Shown: positions 23,249 through 32,678 of the stretch, one piece after another
Numbering within the stretch: the first letter of the stretch is position 1
Layout: the number at the start of each line of letters is the position of its first letter
Source: Desulfobacterales bacterium HSG2
GTDB taxonomy: Bacteria; Desulfobacterota; Desulfobacteria; Desulfobacterales; 4be13
Length of the DNA stretch: 32,678 nucleotides
Assembly: GCA_030378035.1 (NCBI GenBank)
Contig: JAUCGI010000047.1
Coordinates: 2,621-35,298, forward strand
Reading direction: 5' to 3'
Notes under the pieces: generated by a model
What the model was told of the DNA's origin: nothing
What the model saw: only the letters and a program-made list of their open reading frames with translations
The model's database searches: none
Translations under genes and position numbers: made by a program

Positions 23249-23773
23249 TTGGGATTGCTAAATCCGGCTACCAATCTTCTCAGACAGGCAGGAGAGGCAT
23301 GCAGGGGCGGAGCGGTGCTGGTGCTGGTTCCGTCCGGCCCTGTGGATTTCGGACGCATCTGGCAGCAGGCAATCCGTTCCGCCTTTCAGGACATGCCGGT
23401 CTTCGGCCTCGGAACAGGCCGGCATCCGCCCCTGGGAATCACCACCCTCTCGGAATCGGCGGATGAGGTTTTCGCCGCACTCCGCATGAACACCGCATCG
23501 CCCGCGGAAGTGAAACTGAAAGTGAAACCTGAAAATCTTGACACAGAAATCCTGAGAATTCTCCACAGTTATTTTGAACAGCACCCCGGAGAACCCAGAA
23601 TGATGTATAACGAACTGCTCAGAATCACCGAAGCCGAACCAACTGATGTAATACAATGCCTTTACGGACTGCGGGAGAAGAAATGGACAGAATTTGACCT
23701 GACCGAAGGGGCTGAAACCGGGCTGGTGTGGCTTACGCAGATCGGGATTCGGATTGCCGGAGATATTCATTAG
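23249..23773 (+). CDS. Hypothetical protein fragment, probably 5'-truncated
   Basis: The 174-codon frame starts at a weak TTG without a ribosome-binding site and is open further left into repeat-like DNA (23207-23290), so the N-terminus has probably been lost. The first part (GGAVLVLVPSGPVDFGRIWQ, FQDMPVFGLGTGRHPP) is not recognised. The last ~80 residues (LDTEILRILHSYFEQHPGEP, MYNELLRITEAEPTDVIQCL, YGLREKKWTEFDL) look like a winged-helix domain. It lies directly beside the CRISPR array, yet nothing identifies it as a Cas protein. Truncation next to a partial CRISPR repeat suggests that a rearrangement joined the two. Confidence 0.55.
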   Translation: MGLLNPATNLLRQAGEACRGGAVLVLVPSGPVDFGRIWQQAIRSAFQDMPVFGLGTGRHPPLGITTLSESADEVFAALRMNTASPAEVKLKVKPENLDTEILRILHSYFEQHPGEPRMMYNELLRITEAEPTDVIQCLYGLREKKWTEFDLTEGAETGLVWLTQIGIRIAGDIH

Positions 23774-24135
23774 AACCACAGATCGAATGTAATTTAGGAG
23801 ACAGCAAATGCCGTCAGTCGTAAAAGAGGCTCTGGAAAACCGGGTGAAAATCCTGAAGAAATCCCACACAGAGGCACAAAGGCACAGAGAAAGGCACAAA
23901 GGTCTTTATGAGGGCGCAAAGCTTCGGGCCGGCCGGAACAGAACAACTGTCATTCCAGCGAAAGCGGGAATCCGCCTCTTTGGTCAGAACCATGCATCCC
24001 ACGCCTGATCTGCGTTTCGGCCAATTGGACAATTTGCTCCTCCTGATCTTGCTCCTGATCTTGCTCTTGCTCTTGATCTTAACCTGTTTTTGTCGCGATC
24101 AGGATTAAGATCAAGATTAAAATCAAGATTAGGCA
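23774..24135. other. Gene-free gap with small repeats
   Basis: No credible gene is present. The gap holds a phrase common in bacterial intergenic text (CACAGAGGCACAAAGGCACAG, 23865-23885) and one isolated, slightly imperfect palindrome of the type arrayed at 30834-32678 (ATTCCAGCGAAAGCGGGAAT, about 23953). From about 24031 to 24133 a hexamer microsatellite (CTTGCT, CTGATC) is followed by its inverted form (GATTAAGATCAAGATTAA), which can fold into a long imperfect stem between converging transcription units. Confidence 0.6.
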
Positions 24136-24339
24136 TCATCTTCGTGACTCCCAAAACCATCGTCGCTGCTCCTTGTCATACACATTGACAAGCTTGCCGG
24201 CCAGATATGCCTTAAAATCATCCTGCTCTATCCTGACACAATAGGGAAAGTGATCCAAGGCTGTCAGTTGATTACCATAAGCCTTGAGATTACTTATACA
24301 CTGGCGACAACATGCGCGTTTCCTTTTATCTTTTATCAT
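24136..24339 (-). CDS. Small hypothetical protein with CCxxC motif
   Basis: This minus-strand gene encodes about 67 residues. AGGAGGT lies just upstream; ATG at 24339 (MIKDKRKRACCRQCISNL) has proper spacing, whereas the earlier ATG at 24348 sits almost on the ribosome-binding site. The N-terminus is strongly basic with C-C-x-x-C, followed by a mixed alpha/beta stretch (YCVRIEQDDFKAYLAGKLVN) ending WFWESRR. The strong ribosome-binding site argues that it is a real gene. I do not recognise the family. Confidence 0.6.
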   Translation of the reverse strand: MIKDKRKRACCRQCISNLKAYGNQLTALDHFPYCVRIEQDDFKAYLAGKLVNVYDKEQRRWFWESRR

Positions 24340-24348
24340 AAATAACAT

Positions 24349-24614
24349 ACCTCCTAACAGGACAATTATCCATGTACGCGTTGATTCAAACTAAAATCCA
24401 AGTTAATCACAGGTAATCTTGCTCTTGCTCTTAATCAAACGGACAAGATTAAGATTAAGAGCAAATCCTAAGTTTACATCTCTGCCGGCGCGTGCCACCT
24501 GATATGACGTCTGGCAATCATCAACATGCAGGAAACCGGTTCAGGATTCTTCTGATTTTTTGGTTTGAGTGTAATCTTCAATGTTTTACCTCAAAGTCCC
24601 CTGAAAAAATTCCA
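24349..24614. other. Intergenic gap with inverted microsatellite
   Basis: Between two minus-strand genes. A run of CTTGCTCTTGCTCTTAATC (about 24418-24436) is followed by its inverted counterpart GATTAAGATTAAGAGCAA (about 24448-24465), forming a potential hairpin. No gene and no TolR-like frame is seen downstream of the tolQ-like gene. Confidence 0.5.
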
Positions 24615-25325
24615 TCACCGAATATCCCGCTCAATAATATTCAGAAAATCAGCCGAAAAGCTCTCCAGTTCGGCCTCAATGATTTTGATCTTCTGCATGA
24701 AATAGTTAAACGCGATCACCGCGGGGATCGCGACCGCCAAGCCGGCCGCGGTTGCCACCAGCGCTTCGGAAATACCGGGTGCCACCACAGCAAGACTGGC
24801 TGATCCCCTCAGACCAATACCATGAAAGGAATTCATAATCCCCCACACCGTCCCGAACAGACCGATAAAAGGGGTCGTGTTTCCGGTTGTGGCAAGGAAG
24901 GGGATCATCTGGGTCATCCGGGTGACTTCCGTGTTGATGGCCCGGTTCAGGGACCGCTTCACATTATCGATCCCCGCCAATCTGCCGCTCAGAGTCAGAG
25001 GCTCTCCCTCGTGAGGCGGCGGGGGCAGCAGATTGCCGGATTCGCTCACTCTTTTCAGTTCCAGATATCCGATACGAAAGATTCTTGCAACAGGACTGCC
25101 GGGCAGCTCCTTTGCCTCCTTAAAGGCAACAGCAAGATCGCGGCTTTCCCAGAAGATATCTGTGAAAAAAGCGGACTCTCTGTATGCCCTTCTGATATAT
25201 CGGTACTTAATAAAGATGATCGCCCATGAGGTTATGGAAAAAAAAAGTAGCAGAAGAAGCACCATTTGAACCACAAAACCGGCGTTCTGTATCATGTGGA
25301 TAATATCAATTTCTCCGAATTCCAT
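24615..25325 (-). CDS. TolQ/ExbB/MotA-family proton channel protein
   Basis: This 236-aa inner-membrane protein has three membrane segments in the family's layout. One is near the N-terminus (VQMVLLLLLFFSITSWAIIF), and two flank the conserved core (MIPFLATTGNTTPFIGLFGT and LVATAAGLAVAIPAVIAFNY), separated by VWGIMNSF and a GISEALVATA motif typical of TolQ. The large cytoplasmic loop lies between segments 1 and 2 and includes a Pro-rich insert (LLPPPPHEGEP). GGAG lies about 8 nt before the ATG. The family uses proton flow to energise TolA/TonB. The usual partner gene tolR/exbD is not next to it, and the downstream small gene is unrelated, so this is a lone copy or separated from its operon. 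Confidence 0.88.
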   Translation of the reverse strand: MEFGEIDIIHMIQNAGFVVQMVLLLLLFFSITSWAIIFIKYRYIRRAYRESAFFTDIFWESRDLAVAFKEAKELPGSPVARIFRIGYLELKRVSESGNLLPPPPHEGEPLTLSGRLAGIDNVKRSLNRAINTEVTRMTQMIPFLATTGNTTPFIGLFGTVWGIMNSFHGIGLRGSASLAVVAPGISEALVATAAGLAVAIPAVIAFNYFMQKIKIIEAELESFSADFLNIIERDIR

Positions 25326-25936
25326 AAAAATAGCTCCAAATTAAAATAAGTCTTTCATTTATCAATACTGGCATCCTTCATTTGCCAGTTGACACTTTTG
25401 AAAGAACGAACCCATCCGCGTTTATCTGCGTACATCCGCGTCCCGTTGTTCTTCAAAAAAGTGTAAACTATTTTTGAACGAATATGAAAGATGCCTCAAT
25501 ACTTCGGACAATTTTTTATGATGTCGGGAGGACCGCCGACACGCCCCGCAAGACGGGCATCCCGGTTTCGGGAAGTCCGCGCTGTCCTGTTCCCGGAACA
25601 GCGATCTGAGTGGCTTTTCACAAAAGCTGTCCGAACCATTGATTTATCAGTTTACACTTATGAGTGTAAAGTTTTAAGTTTTAAGTTTTAAGTTTTAAAA
25701 ATTTGGGATTGTACCAATCAGACTGACAAAGTTATAATTTTGATCTGAGTACAGGATAAAAAGTGGATTCCGGGTCGGAAACGCCGGGAATCCCCTTCGA
25801 CAGGCTCAGGGAACGATTCCCGGCATTTCCGCCCGGAACGACAGCGTGCCAGTTTTCAGGCACCCGAAGCTTTTTGTCCTGTACACAGAATTTTGATATG
25901 ACCATTTTTTAAAGTGTTACCTTCGACGGCATCCTT
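25326..25936. other. Gene-free region with mixed repeats
   Basis: No gene is supported. The region contains a TTTTAAG heptamer microsatellite (four to five units, about 25664-25697) and a G+C-rich phrase with an inverted element (GGAACAGCGATCTGAGTGGC, about 25597-25616). It also contains a palindromic stretch around 25775-25830 (CGCCGGGAATCCCC ... GATTCCCGGCATT). Base composition switches abruptly between AT-rich and GC-rich pieces, as in a mosaic of inserted repeats. Confidence 0.5.
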
Positions 25937-26310
25937 CATAGAAGGTGAAACGTGGTTCACACTTTTCCGACTTAAAGAACGGATTTGCAGGTCGTTCGGA
26001 ACGATTTACAAAATCGTTCTACATACATAGAAGGTGAAACGTGGTTCACACTTTTCCGACTTGAAGAACGGATTTGCAGGTCGTTCGGAACGATTTACAA
26101 AATCGTTCTACATAAAGTGTAAAGGATGCCCTTCGACAAGTATATCATTATTAATTGGACAGCCCATTTCTCGGGAACTAGTTTTCGGCTTTTGTGAAGG
26201 ATGGAACGGCGACCAAACAACTTGCCCATTTCATCTGCCGCCTGCCAAATTCCGACTTGAAGAACGGATTTGCAGGTCGTTCGGAACGATTTACAAAATC
26301 GTTCTACATA
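25937..26310 (+). repeat. 89-bp direct repeat, two full copies plus a partial third
   Basis: The unit (CATAGAAGGTGAAACGTGG ... GAACGATTTACAAAATCGTT, CTACATA) occupies 25937-26025 and 26026-26114. Its last ~60 bp recur at 26250-26310. The end of the unit contains an inverted pair AACGATTT/AAATCGTT around ACA. A diverged relative with the same frame of phrases lies at about 26950-27080 (GAAGCTGAAAAGTG ... GGAACAGCTTGAAAATCTGTTCC). No gene is present. Confidence 0.9.
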
Positions 26311-26421
26311 AAGTATATCATTATTAATTGGACAGCCCATTTCTCGGGAACTAGTTTTCGGCTTTTGTGAAGGATGGAACGGCGACCAAACAATCTGCCC
26401 ATTTCATCTGCCGCCTGCCAA
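26138..26421 (+). repeat. 111-bp direct repeat interleaved with the 89-bp repeat
   Basis: Two nearly identical copies (AAGTATATCATTATTAATTG ... ATCTGCCGCCTGCCAA) lie at 26138-26248 and 26311-26421, separated by the partial 89-bp unit. The order A-A-B-a-B shows a nested duplication of a compound segment. Frames across it, on either strand, translate the repeat and are not considered genes. Confidence 0.9.
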
Positions 26422-27122
26422 TGCAGGCGCGCAGTCTGTTCATCCAAATGGAAAAGTGGTTTGGACCTGATTCCATGCTGTATTTTAGCAGTTTTGGAAA
26501 CCTCCATCTATGCTCATCAGTGTTCTGTTAAGAAATTCGGACCTGACCGGATTTGTCAATCCGTGGGAAATGTTTCAGAGCCACCGATTTTTCAACACAG
26601 GTTTCACAGAAAACGCGGAGTTTCTGTAGCCTCTGCGGTTAAAATTACATACAAATCGGATAGGTCTGCACCAAGAGTGCCCATGTTGCGCTTAGGATGT
26701 TCAATTACTCCCCACAAAAGCTTAAAAATTTTTAAGTCTATATTAACTGTTTTACAGTGTCAAGGATTTTGCAATCCAGAAACGGTTCGGATTTGATGCA
26801 AAGGGTAAATTTCCCGGCTTTATTCAAGATGTCTGAAAATACACAGTTGTTACTCTTTGAAAATACAAATTTATGTTGACAGATTGAATGAAATCCATTA
26901 AAAAGCCAAGTTTATGTTCAGGGGATAAAAACTGAGTAATGTGATCGCGGGTATCCTTCATAGAAGCTGAAAAGTGTTTTGCACTTTTTCCGACCTGCGG
27001 AACGGCTTTGCAGGTCGCTCGGAACAGCTTGAAAATCTGTTCCGCGGGCAAAGTGCGGACCGACATAAGAAGGATGCCTGATCGCGTCACTATTTAATTT
27101 CAATCCCTGTTAATTATGGCGG
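26422..27122. other. Gene-free region upstream of the succinate dehydrogenase operon
   Basis: No gene is supported. Noted elements: a hairpin CGGATT-TGTC-AATCCG at 26548-26563; a perfect 16-bp AT palindrome CTTAAAAATTTTTAAG at 26722-26737; and a diverged copy of the 89-bp repeat phrases at about 26950-27080, itself ending in AAGGATGCCTGA. The 140-codon frame covering 26374-26796 crosses repeat DNA and has no protein character. Confidence 0.5.
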
Positions 27123-27179
27123 CTGAATAAGATTCCCAAGTTTTGAAAACTTTGGAAGTCCGATGGGAAAATTATTCAG
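27123..27179 (+). promoter_or_regulatory. Stem-loop leader upstream of sdhC/frdC
   Basis: CTGAATAA-GA-TTCCCA (27123-27138) pairs with TGGGAA-AA-TTATTCAG (27164-27179): 14 base pairs with two central mismatches. Inside lies AAGTTTT-G-AAAACTT (27138-27152), which can extend as CCAAGTTTT/AAAACTT-T-GG and would then compete with the top of the outer stem. The structure ends 34 nt before the ATG. No U-tract follows, so it is more like an RNA switch, mRNA-stabilising element or protein operator than a terminator. Confidence 0.45.
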
Positions 27180-27213
27180 ACCTTATTTAATTTTAATTTA
27201 AACGGAGGGAAAA

Positions 27214-27855
27214 ATGAACTGGTTTACCAACACCCTTGGGAGTTCCATCGGGAAAAAGCTGATGATGGCCATCACCGGCCTCTGCTTCTGCGGCTTCCTG
27301 GTGGTACATCTTATCGGCAATCTCACGCTGTACGGTGGAAAGGATTTTTTCAGCGCGTATGTCGAACATCTTCACTCTTACGGACCGCTTGTCACCGTGG
27401 CGGAGCTGGGCCTTCTGGCTTTGGCAATCATCCATGTTCTGACCGGTCTCACCCTGTTTTTCGGAAACCTGGGCGCAAGGCCGGAGGGATACAAGGTTAA
27501 CAAAAACGCGGGGGGACGCACCATCGGATCGTTAACCATGCCCTATACCGGCATTCTGCTGCTGGCTTTTATTGTTCTTCATCTGATCCAGCTCCGCTTT
27601 GTGAATTATGATGAAACCATGACGGTCTTTCAGAATGTGTCCAACACCCTTTCACAGCCGGCGTATGTTATTATTTACATCGCCGCGGTGATCGTCGCCG
27701 CAATTCATGTCAGTCACGGTTTCTGGAGCGCGTTCCAGACCCTCGGCGCCAATCACCCGAAATACATGCCCCTTATCCAGGGGGTCGGCATTGTGTTCAG
27801 CCTTGTTGTTGGAATAGGCTTCGGCCTTATTCCGGGCTATATCTTGAGTCTTTAA
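27214..27855 (+). CDS. sdhC: Succinate dehydrogenase/fumarate reductase cytochrome b558 subunit
   Basis: This 213-aa membrane anchor binds haem b and links the flavoprotein/iron-sulfur head to menaquinone. Five membrane helices are visible, with candidate haem-ligand histidines H32 (VVHLIGN), H74 (AIIHVLTG), H123 (VLHLIQ) and H165/H168 (AIHVSHGFW). The length and pattern fit the single-anchor, di-haem type (TIGR02046 style) found in Wolinella, Bacillus and many Desulfobacterota, not the two-anchor SdhC/D type. GGAGG sits just upstream of ATG 27214. It is the first gene of a three-gene operon, separated from the flavoprotein gene by a tandem repeat. The direction of the reaction (succinate oxidation or fumarate reduction) cannot be told from sequence. 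Confidence 0.93.
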   Translation: MNWFTNTLGSSIGKKLMMAITGLCFCGFLVVHLIGNLTLYGGKDFFSAYVEHLHSYGPLVTVAELGLLALAIIHVLTGLTLFFGNLGARPEGYKVNKNAGGRTIGSLTMPYTGILLLAFIVLHLIQLRFVNYDETMTVFQNVSNTLSQPAYVIIYIAAVIVAAIHVSHGFWSAFQTLGANHPKYMPLIQGVGIVFSLVVGIGFGLIPGYILSL

Positions 27856-27894
27856 CAGATAATTATGCCATATTACCGGAAGCCGGTCTGATCC

Positions 27895-28045
27895 GGAGTG
27901 CAAAAATCCTTTTTGCAAAAATCCGGAGTGCAAAAATCCGGAGTGCAAAAATCCGGAGTGCAAAAACTCCGGAGTGCAAAAATCCTTTTTGCAAAAATCC
28001 GGAGTGCAAAAACTCCGGAGTGCAAAAATCCTTTTTTGCAACAAA
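27895..28045 (+). repeat. Tandem CCGGAGTGCAAAAA repeat between sdhC and sdhA
   Basis: About nine copies of a 15-17 bp unit (CCGGAGTGCAAAAAT, alternating with CCTTTTTGCAAAAAT) fill the gap between the anchor and flavoprotein genes. CTTTTTGCA and TGCAAAAA are near self-complementary, so several small hairpins are possible. The unit ends about 25 bp before the flavoprotein ribosome-binding site. The open frame that runs through it (from 27974) is not part of the flavoprotein. Confidence 0.9.
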
Positions 28046-28084
28046 AGCCGGATTCATGTAATATCGCAAAGAAAGGAAAGAAAT

Positions 28085-29997
<1,913 letters not shown>

Positions 29998-29998
<1 letters not shown>

Positions 29999-30762
29999 TG
30001 TCAGAGACCATTAATCTGACCCTGAGGGTCTGGCGTCAGAAAGGGCCCAGGACCCAGGGCAGTCTTGAAACATACAAGGCCATAGATATTTCAACGGATA
30101 TGTCCTTTCTGGAAATGCTCGATGTGGTCAATGAAGAGCTGACCGTTGACGGAAAGGAGCCCATTGCATTTGACCATGACTGCCGGGAAGGGATCTGCGG
30201 GATGTGCGGCGTGGTGGTCAACGGCCGCTCTCACGGACCTGAGAAGGGCACCACCCTTTGTCAACTGCACATGAGGCATTTTTCAGACGGGGACACCATT
30301 TTCATTGAGCCGTGGCGTTCAAAAGCGTTTCCGGTAATCAAGGACCTCGCGGTGGACCGGGGCGCGTTTGACACGCTGATTCAGGCGGGGGGATTTGTTT
30401 CCGTCAACGCGGGTGGCGCGCAGGATGCGAACTGCCTTCCGGTTCCCCAGGAGGATGCCGAAAAGGCGATGGACGCTGCTGCCTGCATCGGATGTGGCGC
30501 GTGTGTGGCATCCTGTCCCAATGCATCCGCCATGCTTTTTGTGGGGGCCAAGGTCTCCCAGCTCGCGCTGCTGCCCCAGGGAAAACCTGAAGCTGCTCAA
30601 CGTGCGCTGTCGATGGTGCGGACAATGGATGAACTCGGTTTCGGGAACTGCACCAATGAAAGGGAGTGTGAGGCAGAATGCCCCAAGGAGATATCCATCA
30701 GCAACATTGCCCGGCTGAACCGGGAATATTTTAAGGCGGGGCTTTTTTCGTCTGTGATGTGA
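29998..30762 (+). CDS. sdhB: Succinate dehydrogenase/fumarate reductase iron-sulfur subunit
   Basis: This 254-aa electron-transfer subunit contains three cluster motifs. The [2Fe-2S] ligands are C62, C67, C70 and C88 ([11 protein letters not shown] ... LC). The second set is C163, C166, C169 and C173 ([14 protein letters not shown]), with C218, C224 and C228 ([14 protein letters not shown]), supplying the [4Fe-4S] and [3Fe-4S] clusters. The ATG overlaps the flavoprotein stop (TAATG), so the two are coupled and made in equal amounts. The C-terminus ([17 protein letters not shown]) is typical of the b558-type enzymes. No gene follows in the operon; a palindrome array begins about 70 bp downstream. 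Confidence 0.96.
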
Positions 30763-30833
30763 AATAATCCTTCCTTGCATTCTTGTGGCTGAATATGACC
30801 TTTGGTTACAGCGAAGAATGGAAAAACAACTGT

Positions 30834-32678
30834 CATTCCCGCGAAAGCGGGAATCCATCTTTGAAAGTTGTGAAGTGGATTCCTGCTTCCGCAGGAATGA
30901 CATTGGGGCGTTTGATGGCGGCCTTTGCTGTCATTCCCGCGAACGCGGGAATCCATTTGCCCGGAACAGCGGGGCCTTCGAGGGCGGCTCTTGCTGTCAT
31001 TCCCGCGAAAGCGGGAATCCGTTTGCCCGGAACAGCGGGCCTTCGAGGGCCCTTGCTGTCATTCCCGCGAACGCGGGAATCCATTTGCCCCTTGCTGTCA
31101 TTCCCGCGAACGCGGGAATCCATTTGCCCTTTTGCTGTCATTCCCGCGAACGCGGGAATCCATTTGCCCCTTGCTGTCATTCCCGCGAACGCGGGAATCC
31201 ATTGTTTGAATGGAGGAGAGTGGAATGACAGCGGGGCGTTTGACGGCGGCCCTTGCTGTCATTCCCGCGGAAGCGGGAATCCATTTGCCCCCTTGCTGTC
31301 ATTCCCGCGAACGCGGGAATCCATTGTTTGAATGGAGGAGAGTGGAATGACAGCGGGGCGTTTGACGGCGGCCCTTGTTGTCATTCCCGCGAACGCGGGA
31401 ATCCCTGCTTCCGCAGGAATGACAGCGGGGCCTTTGACGGCGGCCCTTGCTGTCATTCCCGCGAACGCGGGAATCCATTGAATGGAGGAGTGGAATGACA
31501 GCGGCCTTTGCTGTTATTCCCGCGAACGCGGGAATCCATTTGTCCCCTTGCTGTCATTCCCGCGAACGCGGGAATCCATTGTTTGAAAGTCAGAGAGTGG
31601 ATTCCTGCTTCCGCAGGAATGACAGCGGGGCGTTTGACGGCGGCCTTTGCTGTCATTCCCGCGAACGCGGGAATCCATTTGCCCCTTGCTGTCATTCCCG
31701 CGAACGCGGGAATCCATTGTTTGAATGGGAGTGGATTCCTGCTTCCGCAGGAATGACAGCGGGGCGTTTGACGGCGGCCCTTGCTGTCATTCCCGCGAAC
31801 GCGGGAATCCATTTGCCCCTTGCTGTCATTTCCGCGAACACGGGAATCCATTGTTTGAATGGAGGGAATGACAGCGGGGCGTTTGACGGCCCTTGCTGTC
31901 ATTCCCGCGAACGCGGGAATCCATTGTTTGAATGGAGGAGAGTGGAATGACAGCGGGGCGTTTGACGGCGGCCCTTGCTGTCATTCCCGCGGAAGCGGGA
32001 ATCCATTTGCCCCTTGCTGTCATTCCCGCGAACGCGGGAATCCATTGTTTGAAAGTCAAAGAGTGGATTCCTGCTTCCGCAGGAATGACAGCGGGGGTGT
32101 TCGATGGCGGTCCTTCCCGCGGAAGCGGGAATCCATTTGCCCCTTGCTGTCATTCCCGCGAACGCGGGAATCCCTGCTTCCGCAGGAATGACAGCGGGGC
32201 GTTTGACGGCGGCCCTTGCTGTCATTCCCGCGAACGCGGGAATCCATTTGCCCCTTTGCTGTCATTCCCGCGAACGCGGGAATCCATTTGCCACTTGCTG
32301 TCATTCCCGTGAACGCGGGAATCCATTGTTTGGAGGAGAGTGGATTCCTGCTTCCGCAGGAATGATAGCGGAGCGTTTGACGGCGGCTCTTGCTGTCATT
32401 CCCGCGAACGCGGGAATCCATTGTTTGAAAGTCGGAGAGTGGATTCCTGCTTCCGCAGGAATGACAGCGGGGGTTCGATGGCGGTCATTCCCGCGGAAGC
32501 GGGAATCCATTTGCCCCTTGCTGTCATTCCCGCGAACGCGGGAATCCATTGTTGAAAGTCGGAGAGTGGATTCCTGCTTCCGCAGGAATGACAGCGGGGG
32601 TGTTCGATGGCGGTCATTCCCGCGGAAGCGGGAATCCATTTGCCCCTTGCTGTCATTCCCGCGAACGCGGGAATCCAT
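30834..32678. repeat. Array of about 39 short palindromes (ATTCCC-N8-GGGAAT), dRS3-like, running off the right edge
   Basis: About 39 copies of a 20-bp palindrome occur in 1.85 kb. The main form is ATTCCCGCGAACGCGGGAAT (variants GAAA, GGAA inside). About nine are the alternative ATTCCTGCTTCCGCAGGAAT form. Copies are spaced about 40 bp apart by recurring spacers (CCATTTGCCCCTTGCTGTC; CCATTGTTTGAATGGAGG with AGTGGAATGACAGCGGGG and TTTGACGGCGGCCCTTG). The palindrome fits the ATTCCC-N8-GGGAAT consensus of Neisseria dRS3 elements, which build NIME arrays. Frames through the array are artefacts. A single related copy lies at about 23953. Confidence 0.95.

Noticed and set aside
22357..23358. Several minus-strand frames across the CRISPR array with a recurring STPFGIKDHGG or AFRHQRSW pattern
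   Set aside because: The recurring peptides are the CRISPR repeat read in different phases; they are a known kind of spurious annotation.
23808..24008. 66-codon frame after the truncated gene
   Set aside because: Apart from a plausible start it runs through a common intergenic phrase and a palindromic repeat and has no protein character.
26374..26796. 140-codon frame upstream of the sdh operon
   Set aside because: It crosses the 111-bp repeat and low-complexity DNA, has no ribosome-binding site and no recognisable domain.
27974..28084. Upstream extension of the flavoprotein frame from 27974
   Set aside because: The added 37 residues translate the tandem repeat; the ribosome-binding site and family alignment place the start at 28085.
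30783..32678. Many frames on both strands after sdhB
   Set aside because: All are translations of the palindrome array (VIPANAGIH, CHSRERGNP patterns) without gene features.
30834..32678. Palindrome array considered as a CRISPR
   Set aside because: The intervening segments recur and are not unique spacers, and the repeat is a perfect short palindrome with irregular spacing.

Overview
The window reads like a large, repeat-rich chromosome of an anaerobic or facultative Gram-negative bacterium, most plausibly a Desulfobacterota (deltaproteobacterial) species. The pointers are a three-subunit succinate dehydrogenase/fumarate reductase of the cytochrome b558 type, a molybdenum hydroxylase operon, a TolQ/ExbB gene, and dense tandem TPR and WD40 proteins among many families of intergenic repeats. 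The assignment is an inference from gene style; there is no rRNA or other marker gene in the window.

Left part (1-4338): the 3' end of a TPR protein, a tandem 147-bp intergenic repeat, then a two-gene Septu-like anti-phage pair (AAA ATPase with an HNH nuclease, ATGA overlap). This is followed by an unusually structured intergenic segment and a phage-type antirepressor gene.

Middle part (4486-14456): a molybdenum hydroxylase (xanthine dehydrogenase/CO dehydrogenase family) operon, FAD subunit - [2Fe-2S] subunit - molybdopterin subunit. About 6 kb of accessory DNA separates the second and third genes. The left edge of that DNA carries a diverged 3' fragment of the large-subunit gene, and both edges carry heptanucleotide repeats. 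The accessory block holds a possible toxin/immunity pair, a PIN toxin with a very long antitoxin, a PARIS-like ATPase plus DUF4435/TOPRIM pair, remnants of three or four toxin-antitoxin genes, a MazE-like gene with a truncated MazF, and an intact BrnT/BrnA pair.

Right-middle part (14793-23773): a giant NLR-like protein. Its N-terminal domain carries an RNDFHH motif that fits a HEPN RNase, followed by a STAND NTPase, one membrane segment, 22 almost identical 42-residue WD40 repeats, and a Sel1/TPR tail. An amber codon in repeat 18 splits the frame. Next come a small cysteine-rich gene with a tesmin/LIN54-type CXC motif sitting between repeat blocks, a 13-repeat CRISPR array without cas genes, and a 5'-truncated gene.

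Right part (24136-32678): a small minus-strand gene, a lone tolQ-like gene, and about 1.9 kb of gene-free repeat mosaic. Then comes the sdhCAB/frdCAB operon, with a stem-loop leader and a 16-bp tandem repeat between its first two genes. The window ends in a nearly 1.9-kb array of about 39 small palindromes of the form ATTCCC-N8-GGGAAT.

Functionally, core metabolism (succinate/fumarate respiration and a molybdenum hydroxylase) is interleaved with a defence and toxin-antitoxin island. The most notable objects are the HEPN-STAND-WD40 gene with its sharply localised repeat variation, the split molybdenum hydroxylase operon, and the structured RNA-like segment after the Septu pair.
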